Source: Actinomycetota bacterium (lineage in GTDB: Bacteria; Actinomycetota; Acidimicrobiia; Acidimicrobiales; JAMCPL01). Taken from it: 64,000 nt of DNA. Every line of letters begins with the position of its first letter. Within the stretch, counting starts at the first letter, position 1. The DNA lies in assembly GCA_023379675.1 (NCBI GenBank), contig JAMCPL010000014.1:1-64000 (forward strand), read 5' to 3'. Below the pieces are notes generated by a model. It was not told the DNA's origin and did no database searches. It saw nothing but the letters and a program-made list of their open reading frames with translations. Made by a program: the position numbers and the translations under genes. Positions 53,402 through 63,038 of the stretch are shown here, one piece after another.

Positions 53402-53634
53402 AAGTTTGGATAGATCAGGATCTCTGTACAGGCGACGGGTTGTGCGAGGAAATTTGCCCAGCCGTCTTCACTCTGCTGGACGACGGGCTGGCATACGTGA
53501 AAGACGGTGACAATGTGATGAATGATCCGGGCGGTCAAGCCGGCATAGTGCCGGTGGCCTCGGATCTGGAAGATGCCGTTCGTGAAGCGTCAGAGGAATG
53601 TCCTGGAGAATGCATCTTCATCGAAGAAGACTGA
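53398..53634 (+). CDS. Ferredoxin, single-cluster [3Fe-4S]/[4Fe-4S] type
   Basis: 78 residues from TTG 53398, with GGAGG at 53384-53388, 9 nt upstream. The cluster ligands are CTGDGLCEEICP (Cx5Cx3CP) and the C-terminal ECPGECIF. The replaced position in the first motif suits a three- or four-iron cluster, as in ferredoxins that serve cytochromes P450. It is divergent from arc, a neighbourhood seen in other actinobacteria (from memory). Its partner is unknown. Confidence 0.8.
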   Translation: MKVWIDQDLCTGDGLCEEICPAVFTLLDDGLAYVKDGDNVMNDPGGQAGIVPVASDLEDAVREASEECPGECIFIEED

Positions 53635-53874
53635 GCTCGCCGGCAGGGCCAGTACTTTATACCGGCATGCCACCACGACCGTATGTGCCAATACGCATAC
53701 GGGCCTTGAGACGCTACCCTGCCTTTGATCTGTCCAGGTCATGGGCCTATTGTGTCGATTACGTGCACAAGAGTGCGCTTAGCGCTATCGTCTGGTACAG
53801 GTGAAGGTAGGGGATACGCTCTACCTGGATCCGCATACTGAAAACGCTTATCCTGGACAGAAAGGAAGTACGTA

Positions 53875-54084
53875 ATGACAGTTACGGCAGGAGTCTTGGA
53901 CGACCAGATGTTGCTGCGGTACAGGGAATTGCTCGATGCGGAAGACGCTGCATTCGACAACCTTGAGCATGCCGTCGAAGAAGGCAATCGAGAAAATTTT
54001 GACGAGGATTTCAATGCCTGGAAGGAGGCGCTCTCCAGGAAGCTGTCTTTCCTGAGTCGCATGGGTATCGAACCATCGCCGTAA
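53875..54084 (+). CDS. Small acidic helical protein, unknown
   Basis: 69 residues. AAGGAAG precedes the ATG. The sequence is almost all helix (LLRYRELLDAEDAAFDNLEH, then FNAWKEALSRKLSFLSRMG) and acidic at first. It was checked as a Pup candidate because of arc nearby, but it ends in EPSP, not GGQ or GGE. No family recognised. Confidence 0.55.
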   Translation: MTVTAGVLDDQMLLRYRELLDAEDAAFDNLEHAVEEGNRENFDEDFNAWKEALSRKLSFLSRMGIEPSP

Positions 54085-54196
54085 ACTCATCGCAGTCTTT
54101 GACCCAGTAAGGCGTTACGGCATTCCTGCTACTGACATAGCGACTCAGATGCCCAGCGACTCCAAGACGATATTTCAGCACGATGTCGGCAGGATC

Positions 54197-55393
54197 TCAG
54201 GGATGAGACAGTATCGCTGCTATTCCCTGCCCGACACCTACACACATGGTGGCCAATGCATAAGCTTCACCCCTTTCGGAGAGTTCGATAGCAGCAGTGA
54301 GTGCCAGCCTGGCACCGCTGGCGCCAAGGGGGTGACCTAGAGATATCGCTCCGCCATTCGGGTTGATCCAGCCGGCATCCTCGGGAAGGCCGAGCTCACG
54401 CAGGCAGGCAACAGCCTGTGAGGCGAAAGCCTCGTTCAACTCGATGATCCCTAGATCAGCAAGGGAAATGCCTGCCCGGTCAAGAACCTTACGGGTTGCC
54501 GGGACTGGTCCTATACCCATGATCCGTGGAGGGACTCCAGCGGTTGCACCGGCAACGATCTCAGCCAGGGGCTCCCATCCGAATCTGGACACAGCCGCAT
54601 CGCCAGCGACTACGACGGCGGCGGCGCCATCGTTCACACCACTCGCGTTACCTGCTGTCACCGAACCATTCTCCCTGAAAGGCGCCGGAAGCTTGGCCAG
54701 TGCTTCAAGCGACGTCTGCCTGGGGTGCTCATCCTGGTCGACAATGCGCACCTCCCTGCGGAGCTTTACTTCCACCGGGATAATCTCCATCCCAAGACGA
54801 CCACTGGCTCGAGCATCGGCAACCCTCTCCTGGGAATGAAAGGCGAAGAGATCTTGATCCTCCCGGGCAATATTGAACTCTTCGGCAATATTCTCTGCAG
54901 TTTCAGGCATCGAATCTATCCCGAATTCCTTCTGTATGAGCGAATTGACAAAACGCCATCCGATAGTCGTGTCAAATATCTCTGACTTCCTATCGAAGGC
55001 TGTAGCGGCCTTCGGAACAACGAACGGTGCTCGCGACATGCTTTCCACCCCGCCCGCTACCACAAGATCGGCCTCACCGAGCTTCACCATCCTGGCAGCG
55101 GCCAGGACTGCATCCAGCCCTGAACCGCAGAGACGGTTGACGGTCACTGCTGGTACTCCCTCGCCATAGCCGGCGATGAGGGTCGCCATCCGGGCGACAT
55201 TGCGATTATCTTCTCCAGCCTGGTTGGCACAGCCCAGGATCACCTCATCCACATCCGATCCCGAGAAAGCAAACTTCCCTGCCAATCCTTTCAAGACCAG
55301 CGCCGCCATGTCATCCGGCCTGACCGATGCCAGTGCCCCGCCATAGCGCCCGAATGGCGTCCTCATGCCTCCAACCAGCAAGGCTCTAGCCAT
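54197..55393 (-). CDS. Acetyl-CoA C-acyltransferase (thiolase)
   Basis: 398 residues. The nucleophile Cys is in VNRLCGSGLDAVLAAARM (about 89). The catalytic His lies in GGAISLGHPLGASGARL and the second Cys in TMCVGVGQGIAA. It splits 3-ketoacyl-CoA with CoA in beta-oxidation or aromatic degradation (PcaF/PaaJ type possible). It is the last of a three-gene set with dehydrogenase and ligase. Confidence 0.93.
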   Translation of the reverse strand: MARALLVGGMRTPFGRYGGALASVRPDDMAALVLKGLAGKFAFSGSDVDEVILGCANQAGEDNRNVARMATLIAGYGEGVPAVTVNRLCGSGLDAVLAAARMVKLGEADLVVAGGVESMSRAPFVVPKAATAFDRKSEIFDTTIGWRFVNSLIQKEFGIDSMPETAENIAEEFNIAREDQDLFAFHSQERVADARASGRLGMEIIPVEVKLRREVRIVDQDEHPRQTSLEALAKLPAPFRENGSVTAGNASGVNDGAAAVVVAGDAAVSRFGWEPLAEIVAGATAGVPPRIMGIGPVPATRKVLDRAGISLADLGIIELNEAFASQAVACLRELGLPEDAGWINPNGGAISLGHPLGASGARLALTAAIELSERGEAYALATMCVGVGQGIAAILSHP

Positions 55394-55404
55394 CCCTCAA
55401 TCTC

Positions 55405-56307
55405 CTACCATGTATAAAACCCTACTCCCGACTTCTTCCCCAGCTCGCCACGAGCAACCTTATCCACCAGCAAGCGAGGGGGCTCGAAGCGCGGCCCGAG
55501 CGTGGGCGCCAGATAACGGGCAATCGCCAGACGAACATCCAAGCCCACCAGATCGGTCAATCTGAGGGGACCCGTCGGATGCCTGTAACCGAGAATCATG
55601 CCCCTATCGATATCCTCCACACTTGCCACCCCCTCCTCGAGCATCCTTATGGCTTCCAGCCCCAATATTACGCCCAGTCTGGAGGTGGCAAATCCGGGTG
55701 AATCATTGACCACGATGACTTCCTTGCCAAGACCTTCCGCGAAGCGCACAAAGTCCAGAATGGTTTCGCTTCCTGTTGCAGGACCGCGGACCACCTCCAC
55801 CAGCGAGGAGGCAGGTACGGGATTGAAGAAATGGAGCCCGCCAAAACGCTCTGGCCGTCCGACAGCCGCCTGCAATTCCTTCAAGGCAATCGACGATGTG
55901 TTGGTGGCGATCAGGGCGCCGGCGGCAACGATTCCCGCAATCCCAGCGAGAACCTCCCGCTTCAGCTCGGACACTTCCGGAACCGACTCTATCACGAGCG
56001 GGCAGCCACTGATCTGGGCTAGGTCGGTGGAGACCGTCAACTCAGGCTCGGGAAAACCGCTCCTGCCACGACCACCCCCATCGCCGTGCTCGTGGATGCG
56101 CGCAACCGCCCGCAATATCCGCTCTCGAGTATCCTCTGCATGCTGGTCCGAAACTTCCACGACGATCACGGGCAAGCCGTTCATCATGGACTGGGCAGCA
56201 ATGCCTGAACCCATGGTGCCTCCACCGACAATGCCCACAGGCCCGGCAAGAATCACTTTCCGGCCGACCGGCAGATCGGTAGGCAAATCGGTATGATCCC
56301 GTTTCAA
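55405..56307 (-). CDS. 3-hydroxyacyl-CoA dehydrogenase
   Basis: 300 residues. The NAD-binding site is VGIVGGGTMGSGIAAQSMM (about 24-42). The catalytic block has FGGLHFFNPVPASSLVEVVR and NDSPGFATSRLG. It oxidises 3-hydroxyacyl-CoA to 3-ketoacyl-CoA (PaaH/HbdA type). It lies 11 bp from thiolase and 12 bp from the acyl-CoA synthetase gene. Confidence 0.92.
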   Translation of the reverse strand: MKRDHTDLPTDLPVGRKVILAGPVGIVGGGTMGSGIAAQSMMNGLPVIVVEVSDQHAEDTRERILRAVARIHEHGDGGGRGRSGFPEPELTVSTDLAQISGCPLVIESVPEVSELKREVLAGIAGIVAAGALIATNTSSIALKELQAAVGRPERFGGLHFFNPVPASSLVEVVRGPATGSETILDFVRFAEGLGKEVIVVNDSPGFATSRLGVILGLEAIRMLEEGVASVEDIDRGMILGYRHPTGPLRLTDLVGLDVRLAIARYLAPTLGPRFEPPRLLVDKVARGELGKKSGVGFYTW

Positions 56308-56319
56308 CTGATATATTCC

Positions 56320-57828
56320 TTAGTTGCCAATTCTTGTTTTTCGACCTTGCCAGTAGGGTTCTCTCAGCTGACGCTTGAGTATCTTGCCGGCCGCTGATTT
56401 TGGTAGGGGTTCATTTTGAATTATGATATGTCTTGGTATTTTGTATCCCGCTATAAGTGGCCGTAAATGGGAGATGATCTCCTCCTCGGTGACAGTCTCG
56501 CGTGGCACCACCACAGCCAAGACGGATTCCCCCCACCGCTCGTCCGGTACTCCAAACACGGCGGCCTCCTGCACCTTGGGATGCTGGTACAGGGCATCCT
56601 CGACTTCGATCGTATAGACGTTCTCGCCACCGGTAACTACCATATCCTTCAATCGATCGTTCAGGAAGAGATAACCCGCTTCAGTGATGAAGCCAAGGTC
56701 TCCTGTGTGGTACCATCCCCCCTCCAGGGCTTTGGCGCTCTCCTCCGGCAACCCCCAGTAGCCGGCCATGACATTGTTCCCTCGAAGCACAATCTCGCCG
56801 GCGGCAGAGGAAGGCACGGGAGTGTTGTCGGGATCAAACACCGCGACCTCCACTCCCAGTGCCGGTTGCCCTACTGAACCGGCCAGTTCGTCATTCAAGT
56901 GCTGTTCCTCATTCTGGAAGGTGGTGGCTATGGGCGCGGTCTCGGTAGTACCATAGAGGTGAAGCAGCTCCGCTTTTGGAAAGGCAGCATGAGCGCGCCT
57001 GAGCACTTCGACTGGAGCAGGGGATGCACCGTGGCTGAGTAATCTCAGCGAGTCGATATTACGAGGCCGGGCCGTTTGCTCATCGTTCATGGCGATCATC
57101 ATCGTTGGTACGGCGAGCGTGCCTGAGACCTGATGGCGCTCGATCAGATCAAGCGCCCCGGCAGCGGAGAAGGCCGGCAGCATGACCTGGCTTGCACCGA
57201 TCCAAAGACTGGACAGGACCAAACACGTGCCGGCGGCGTGATGCATGGGCGCCATTACGAGCCATCGATCCTCCTTGCGCAACTTTGCCCAGACGAGTGC
57301 AGTGATGGCATTGGAAATCAGATTGCGGTGGGTAAGCATCACCCCCTTTGAGCGACCGGTAGTGCCCCCCGTATAGAAAATACCCGCCAGATCTTCTTCG
57401 GATGGGCGTATATGGAGTGGCTCGGGACGGGCTGCGGCTACGACGTCCTCGTACTCCTCGGGCATTCGAATGACCGACACCAAGCCTGCCTCGTAGCGGG
57501 CCGGTGCGCGGTCAGTGATGAGCACCTTGACTCCGGCGTCCCTGAGCACAAACTCCATCTCGGGCTCCGATGCCCTCGTATTGATCGGTACGATGACCAT
57601 ACCTGCAGCGGGAACCGCCAGATAGCTCTCGACATAACGGTGGCAATTGCCGGCCACTATTCCCACCCGATCGCCGGCAGAAAGCCCGAGTTCTGACAGG
57701 GCAAACGCCAGCCGGTGGACGCGATCGTTCAATTGCCAGTAGGAAAGCGTAGACTCTCCGCATATGGCTGCAACCTCATCTCTTGCAATCAATGTTCCGC
57801 GCGCCAGCGGATCCTGAACAGTGTGCAT
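56320..57828 (-). CDS. AMP-forming acyl-CoA synthetase
   Basis: 502 residues. The P-loop-like motif is GIFYTGGTTGRSKGVMLTHR (about 150-169). YGTTETAP and the hinge GDLGFITEAGYLFLNDRLKD follow, and the C-terminal lysine is in LPKSAAGKILKR. It activates a carboxylic acid to its CoA ester via an adenylate; acid specificity is unknown. First of the ligase-dehydrogenase-thiolase set. Confidence 0.92.
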   Translation of the reverse strand: MHTVQDPLARGTLIARDEVAAICGESTLSYWQLNDRVHRLAFALSELGLSAGDRVGIVAGNCHRYVESYLAVPAAGMVIVPINTRASEPEMEFVLRDAGVKVLITDRAPARYEAGLVSVIRMPEEYEDVVAAARPEPLHIRPSEEDLAGIFYTGGTTGRSKGVMLTHRNLISNAITALVWAKLRKEDRWLVMAPMHHAAGTCLVLSSLWIGASQVMLPAFSAAGALDLIERHQVSGTLAVPTMMIAMNDEQTARPRNIDSLRLLSHGASPAPVEVLRRAHAAFPKAELLHLYGTTETAPIATTFQNEEQHLNDELAGSVGQPALGVEVAVFDPDNTPVPSSAAGEIVLRGNNVMAGYWGLPEESAKALEGGWYHTGDLGFITEAGYLFLNDRLKDMVVTGGENVYTIEVEDALYQHPKVQEAAVFGVPDERWGESVLAVVVPRETVTEEEIISHLRPLIAGYKIPRHIIIQNEPLPKSAAGKILKRQLREPYWQGRKTRIGN

Positions 57829-57977
57829 CTCCTTCCTTCCTTCACATATTCACATTTCCAGGTGGCACTCCCGATCCACCAGATACCTCAGACATCATCG
57901 TCTTTCCCCGAAAGCCGTCATCGTACAGCCCACGCGACCACGGACGAGCCGACCATACCGGCTGTGCTGGCTGTGCA

Positions 57978-58015
57978 AGCGGTAAAGACAGCCACCCCGG
58001 ACCGCCTTTACCGCT
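57978..58015 (-). repeat. 10-bp hairpin between ABC-importer and CoA-ligase operons
   Basis: AGCGGTAAAG (57978-57987) and CTTTACCGCT (58006-58015) pair perfectly around an 18-nt loop. It lies 80 bp beyond the livK-type stop in a 268-bp spacer, so it may slow or end that transcript. No T-run is present. Confidence 0.5.
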
Positions 58016-58096
58016 CCACGCCTGTTGCCCGCCGCTCCAACGGGTCCTGTTTCGCTCTTGCTTCGGGTCACCCACCCGGACTCGAGATGTAAGGCT

Positions 58097-59383
58097 CTAG
58101 CCCACCATGGCCTTGGTGAATTTGGTGGGAACCAAAGTGCCGTTCGTGTCCCTGGTTATAGCCACCTGATTGGTGGTCAGACCAGAATGGTCCGTCGGGG
58201 AAAAGCTGTACGTGCCATCCCCGGTGGTAATGGTCATATGGTTGAGTGCCGCATCTATGCCGGCCGGAGTGGCGCCATTCTCCTTTATGGCCTTGGCGAT
58301 CATGGCCACCGCCCCACCTGCGTCAAATGCGAACTCCGGAGGATAGTATCCGTTCTTGGCCTTGAAGGTGTTGGCAAAACTCATGATAGTCGACTTCGCC
58401 GGGTAGCTGGAGGGCAGGTACGGCCCGATGCCTCCAATGGAACTGGCAATGATCGCACCGTTGCCGGCCGCCCCTGCCGGCTTGGTGTACAGCATGGATG
58501 CTTCGGCATGGCTGAAGAGCAAGGGGATGGTGAGGCCCATTGCCCTGAACTGTGCGGTCAAGCCCACCTCGGCGGGTCCCGCTCCCCATACCATCAGCGC
58601 CTGCGCACCTGAAGACTTCACCGCAGTCAGGATGGAGGTGAAGGTCGTGGAGGTGACCTGGAAGGTGCCGTCATAGATGAAGTGGATCCCGTATGTCGAC
58701 GCCTCTGCCTTCATCTCGTGCCAGCCGGCTTCTCCGAACGAAGACGTGTCGTGAGCGACTGCCACCCTGGTGATGCCCTTGGCCTTCATGTAGGCCAGCA
58801 ACTGCTTACCGACGATGAGCGTAGTTGGCGGGGTCATGAAGACATACTTGCGTGCAGGAGTGACCTGGGAGTCAGCTGCACAGGTATCCACCGAGGGGAC
58901 CTTGGAAGCCTGGACATCCGGGATGATGGCCATACACGAGGATGAGAACACCGGTCCCACCACCGCCACCACTCCGTCGGACATGAGGGTCTTCCAGTCG
59001 ACGACCGCCTGAGAGGGGTTGGTGGTATCGTCCTGGACGATCAGGTCGATCTTCCTGCCGTTGACTCCACCTGTTGCGTTTATGGCATTGACCTCTTGGA
59101 CCGCACCGAGCTTGTCGTTGGTACCAAGCGGTGTGTACGGGCCGGTTAGCGAAGTGATCATACCAATCTTGATCGGCCCCTTGGCCTTGGCAACTGGCTT
59201 CGACGGACTCGAACTGCAAGCAGCAAGGAGCAACGCGAAGGAGACAACTGCTACAGACGCAGTCGCCGTCTTTCGCAGCCGTCCTCGCTCCTTACGAAAA
59301 AGATTACGGCATAACCCGCCATCTCCTTCTTTTTGTAACCCGCCACCTCTTCTTATTGTTTGTATCAGATGCATCACTGCCAT
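58097..59383 (-). CDS. Branched-chain-type ABC importer, substrate-binding lipoprotein
   Basis: 428 residues. A basic leader ends in a lipobox (FALLLAACSSS), so the protein is lipid-anchored outside the membrane. IKIGMITSLTGPYTPLGTND opens the periplasmic-binding fold type I of LivK/amide-binding proteins. Several close start codons exist; ATG 59374 has AAAAGGAG at better spacing. The ligand may be an amino acid, urea, amide or aromatic acid. First gene product of the livKMHFG set by function, last by position. Confidence 0.9.
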   Translation of the reverse strand: MAVMHLIQTIRRGGGLQKEGDGGLCRNLFRKERGRLRKTATASVAVVSFALLLAACSSSPSKPVAKAKGPIKIGMITSLTGPYTPLGTNDKLGAVQEVNAINATGGVNGRKIDLIVQDDTTNPSQAVVDWKTLMSDGVVAVVGPVFSSSCMAIIPDVQASKVPSVDTCAADSQVTPARKYVFMTPPTTLIVGKQLLAYMKAKGITRVAVAHDTSSFGEAGWHEMKAEASTYGIHFIYDGTFQVTSTTFTSILTAVKSSGAQALMVWGAGPAEVGLTAQFRAMGLTIPLLFSHAEASMLYTKPAGAAGNGAIIASSIGGIGPYLPSSYPAKSTIMSFANTFKAKNGYYPPEFAFDAGGAVAMIAKAIKENGATPAGIDAALNHMTITTGDGTYSFSPTDHSGLTTNQVAITRDTNGTLVPTKFTKAMVG

Positions 59384-59569
59384 CTCCTTTTCTTATGTAT
59401 ATTTTTTTCCTGGTTACCGGGAACATCGGGCAACTTTGAACCAGCCTGATGACCTCCCTTTATTCTGTGCATTCCTTTTATTCCTTGTATGCTTCTTTCT
59501 CGTTACCACTTATTATTGCACAACGATCATGTCGAAACCTGCTATTCACGAAATTACCTGGATCCGGGC

Positions 59570-60625
59570 TCACCCATCTTTCGCCTGAACGGCGGGACCC
59601 AGGACACTCCGACCTGTTGTGTCCACTGGACCGGAAGCCGAAGCCGATGGTTTGGTCTTCTTCCAGAGATCACTCAGCGTTCCCACCACCCCTGCGGGAA
59701 TCAGACGAAGGATGATGATCAGGATCAGCGCATAGACACCGAGGGACAGCACGGTAGGCAGGTCGGGAGGCAGCGAGGGACTCGTGCCCAGAGAGGTGAG
59801 TACCTGCGAAATCACGGTTACAACCGCCGCTCCCACGAATGCACCGGAAACAGTCCCGATGCCTCCGACCACCACCATGATCACAAACTCTATAGAAAGA
59901 GTCACGGGAAAAGCGTCGGGCGATATATAGCCGATGAAGAACACGTATATACCACCAGCTATGCCGGCATATGCAGCCGAAAGGGTAAAATCTTTCAGCT
60001 TGTAGCTCTCCACTGCAATCCCGGCGGCCGAAGCGCCAGACGCGGTGATGGCCATTGCCCGAAGCGCTCTTCCTGGACGAGAGCGTGTGAGATTCCTCGT
60101 AATGAGCAAAACGGCCACTGCGACAACCCACACCAGGTAGGCGTAGTCCTTGCCGGTGCTGATCGCCAGCGGTCCGATGCGTAGAGCCGGGATGCCGGAC
60201 AGACCGATAGCGCCCCCGGTCAAAAAGGACGTATTCTCTATGACCACCAGCAGGATCAGCTGGAACGCCAGAGTACTGAATACCAGCGCATGACCCTTGA
60301 GCCGCAACAACGGAACCCCGATGACGAAAGCAATGACGCCGGCGGCGATTGGTGCGGCCATCAAAGCCACAAGCGAGGGCCAGTGGTGAACCGCCATGAT
60401 GCCCGCGGTGTAAGCGCCAACCCCGTAAAACGCTGCCTGGCCCAGGGAAACTTGGCCGGCAAACCCCATCAGCAGAGAGAGCCCGGTAACCACAATGGTG
60501 GCAAGACCTATGGTCACGTAGATCTCCACGTCGGAGGAGGACAAGACGAGCGGTAGAGCCAACGTCGAGAGCCCGATGACCACCGCTAGGGACAGCACAA
60601 TCGAAGACCGCATGCGCTCGCTCAT
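59570..60625 (-). CDS. livM: ABC importer permease, LivM type
   Basis: 351 residues from ATG 60625, which overlaps the livH stop (ATGA); a longer frame to 60979 is antisense-like and rejected. LSLLMGFAGQVSLGQAAFYG and GGIGTVSGAFVGAAVVTVIS are LivM signatures. About ten membrane helices are visible. Confidence 0.93.
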   Translation of the reverse strand: MSERMRSSIVLSLAVVIGLSTLALPLVLSSSDVEIYVTIGLATIVVTGLSLLMGFAGQVSLGQAAFYGVGAYTAGIMAVHHWPSLVALMAAPIAAGVIAFVIGVPLLRLKGHALVFSTLAFQLILLVVIENTSFLTGGAIGLSGIPALRIGPLAISTGKDYAYLVWVVAVAVLLITRNLTRSRPGRALRAMAITASGASAAGIAVESYKLKDFTLSAAYAGIAGGIYVFFIGYISPDAFPVTLSIEFVIMVVVGGIGTVSGAFVGAAVVTVISQVLTSLGTSPSLPPDLPTVLSLGVYALILIIILRLIPAGVVGTLSDLWKKTKPSASASGPVDTTGRSVLGPAVQAKDG

Positions 60626-61476
60626 TCCAGACCCTCCAGGCGCATGCGCCGTGCCTGCCACAACAGAACTACGATCAGTAGTGCCAGCGCCACAGCGGTG
60701 TCGTAGGAAGGAGACCAGTATCCAGATACGAACTGCTCGGTAAGACCGAATACGAGCCCGCCGGCTACGGCCAATCCAGGACTGGTGAGCCCTCCTACGA
60801 TTGCCGCCGCAAAACCGAGTATGGACAAGGATACATCTGCATTGTAAGTCATAGGCTCCACAGGGGTGAGCAGTGCCCCGCCAATACCCCCCAGAGCGCC
60901 GCCAAGTACGAAAGCCAACAACCCCATGCGCTTCACGTTGATGCCTGACAGCTTGGCGGCATAGGCATTCGAGGCACATGCGGTCATCGCCTTACCAAAA
61001 TAAGTTCGATCGAAGAGCAGCGCCATGGACCCAAACAGTACCAAGGAGACTATGAGTACCAACAGATACTGGCGTTGAACAACCGCTCCCAGAATTACAA
61101 AGTCATGGCCAGCCAGTCCTGAGTAGCTGATCGGAATGGAGCCCCATACGAGCATGGCGACAGCCTCGCTCAACATGGCGAGCCCTATGGTGATAATGAG
61201 CGAAGAAAGCAGAGGGATCTTCCCGGCAATGGTGATGACCCCAAAAATAAGGCCTATAACAGCCACAGCCAAGACAGCCAGTACCTCCGAGACTCCCTGG
61301 GGTATGCCGGCACGCAACAGCGAGAAGGTGAGCAAGCCCCCGAACACGGCAAAGGCGCCCTGGGCAAAGTTGACTACCCGGGTGACCCGGTAAATCAGCA
61401 CGAATCCGGTGGCCAGCAACGCAAAGACCAGTCCTCTGGCAATGCCGGTTATAAGGTACTCGGTAAAAGCGCTCAT
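60622..61476 (-). CDS. livH: ABC importer permease, LivH type
   Basis: 284 residues, eight membrane helices. ATGFVLIYRVTRVVNFAQGA is the N-terminal signature, and LGGALGGIGGALLTPVEPM the EAA-like loop. It overlaps livF (4 bp) and livM (4 bp). Confidence 0.93.
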   Translation of the reverse strand: MSAFTEYLITGIARGLVFALLATGFVLIYRVTRVVNFAQGAFAVFGGLLTFSLLRAGIPQGVSEVLAVLAVAVIGLIFGVITIAGKIPLLSSLIITIGLAMLSEAVAMLVWGSIPISYSGLAGHDFVILGAVVQRQYLLVLIVSLVLFGSMALLFDRTYFGKAMTACASNAYAAKLSGINVKRMGLLAFVLGGALGGIGGALLTPVEPMTYNADVSLSILGFAAAIVGGLTSPGLAVAGGLVFGLTEQFVSGYWSPSYDTAVALALLIVVLLWQARRMRLEGLE

Positions 61477-62195
61477 TGCCCTACCTGACCTCCAAGGTAA
61501 GCCTTGTGCACCGCAGGATCACGAGCCAGATCCTCCGAGCGGCCCTCCTTGCTCACGCGCCCATTTTCCAATACATAGGCACGTGAGGTGATACTCAAGG
61601 CCAGCCGGGCGTTCTGCTCGACCAGCAGGACGGCAATCCCCTTCTCTTCGTTCAAGACAACCAGATGCCTGATGATGTCTGACACGACTATCGGAGCCAA
61701 TCCCTGGGAAAGCTCATCCACGGCCATGATGTCCGGATTAGCCATGAGCGCACGGCCGATGGAGACCATCTGCTGCTCGCCACCGGACAACCCGCCGGCA
61801 CGGCGTTTACGAAGCCCGTGCAGCTGCGGAAACAATTCGTATATAGGATCAGGATCCCTGGAGCCGCCACGGTAAGCGCCCAAGCGTAAGTTGTCCTCCA
61901 CGGTGAGCTCTGGGAAAAGCTGGCGCCCCTCAGGCACATGCGCCAGCCGTCCCCTACAGACCATTCCCCCTGCCGCCGGACGGAGAATACCCGACAACGT
62001 ATTCAGCAGGGTCGACTTGCCCGCGCCGTTCGGACCTATCAGCGCCACCATCTCGCCCCCTCCCACATGCATGCTCACGCCGTCCAGAGCTACTGCCGAG
62101 CTATAGCGTACAACCAGATCGTAAGTGGCTAGAAGAGCGTCATCTGGGACAACCTCCTCGCGACTTGGTACGTCAGCGACAGCCGGCAATCTCAT
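61473..62195 (-). CDS. livF: ABC importer ATPase, LivF type, shortened
   Basis: 240 residues. Walker A is GPNGAGKST (about 53-61), signature GGLSGGEQQMVSIGRAL and Walker B IMAVDELSQGLAP. Between Walker A and VPEGRQLFPELTVEDNLRLG the usual GxxxxGxDITGxxPHxxxxxG segment is missing: ILRPAAGGMV joins directly to CRGRLAHVPEGR. About 20 residues are deleted, in frame. The N-terminus has 25 extra residues. Confidence 0.85.
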   Translation of the reverse strand: MRLPAVADVPSREEVVPDDALLATYDLVVRYSSAVALDGVSMHVGGGEMVALIGPNGAGKSTLLNTLSGILRPAAGGMVCRGRLAHVPEGRQLFPELTVEDNLRLGAYRGGSRDPDPIYELFPQLHGLRKRRAGGLSGGEQQMVSIGRALMANPDIMAVDELSQGLAPIVVSDIIRHLVVLNEEKGIAVLLVEQNARLALSITSRAYVLENGRVSKEGRSEDLARDPAVHKAYLGGQVGQ

Positions 62196-62240
62196 CGCCT
62201 ACGCCCACACCCGATACCGGCCCCACGCAACCCAGGCATA

Positions 62241-63038
62241 TCAGCGAATCCCGGCAGATTCATCACTGGTTGCAGTCCCAAGATATGCAGTTATCACAAG
62301 AGGATCGTATTGTATTTCTTCAGGAGTACCCTCAGCTATGACATGCCCACGATCAAGAACGGTAATTCTCTCCGCGATGCTGGTAACAAAGCCGACATCG
62401 TGTTCCACTAGGATCATGGTCAGCCCCTCTGTGTGAAGCTTTCCCAGCAGAGCAAACAAATCCCGTCGCTCCTCGGCTCGTAGGCCCGTAGCCGGCTCAT
62501 CCAAGAGCAGTAATTCCGGCTTGCTGCATATGGCCCGGGCAATCTGCAGAGATCTTTGCCGGCCCAATGGCAAGGATTCGGCAGGTTGGTGCATAAAGCG
62601 GTCAAGGCCCACCCTCTCCAGCGCCCATGCCGCCTGCTCTTTGATGAGTCTCTCCTCGCGATGGTGACGAGGCAGGCGGAAAGATGCCTCAATCCATTCG
62701 TGCATAGTCCAAGCATGCCCTCCAACCATGGTATTCTCCAGAACGGTCATACCGTTGAACAAATGCACGGTCTGAAAGGTTATAGCAATACCCAACCTGG
62801 CCCTTGCGGCCGGCGGCTTACGCTCAATACGTTTGCCGCGAAAGCTGAGCGTTCCGCTGTCGGGGTGGAGGTGACCGCTTATCAAATGAAACAGTGTGGA
62901 TTTGCCGGCACCGTTGGGACCGATCAGACCACGCAACTCCCCTTCCGCAACGCCGAACGACACAGAGTCAACTGCGCTTACTCCTCCGAACCTGCGCACC
63001 AATTCCTGCACTTCGAGCAGTGCTCGATAATCAGTCAT
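62241..63038 (-). CDS. livG: ABC importer ATPase, LivG type
   Basis: 265 residues. Walker A is GPNGAGKSTLFHLISG (about 38-53). FQTVHLFNGMTVLENTMVG is the LivG Q-loop. The signature reads ESLPLGRQRSLQIARAI, close to the usual LPYGxQR, and Walker B LLLDEPATGL. It lies 45 bp upstream of livF. Confidence 0.92.
   Translation of the reverse strand: MTDYRALLEVQELVRRFGGVSAVDSVSFGVAEGELRGLIGPNGAGKSTLFHLISGHLHPDSGTLSFRGKRIERKPPAARARLGIAITFQTVHLFNGMTVLENTMVGGHAWTMHEWIEASFRLPRHHREERLIKEQAAWALERVGLDRFMHQPAESLPLGRQRSLQIARAICSKPELLLLDEPATGLRAEERRDLFALLGKLHTEGLTMILVEHDVGFVTSIAERITVLDRGHVIAEGTPEEIQYDPLVITAYLGTATSDESAGIR

Noticed and set aside
53875-54084. Small acidic protein as Pup
   Set aside because: Right size and charge near arc, but C-terminus is EPSP and not GGQ or GGE, so it cannot be ligated like Pup.
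60626-60979. Longer LivM start inside livH
   Set aside because: Extra 118 residues are Arg/Cys-rich shadow sequence of livH; the ATGA overlap at 60622-60625 is the natural start.
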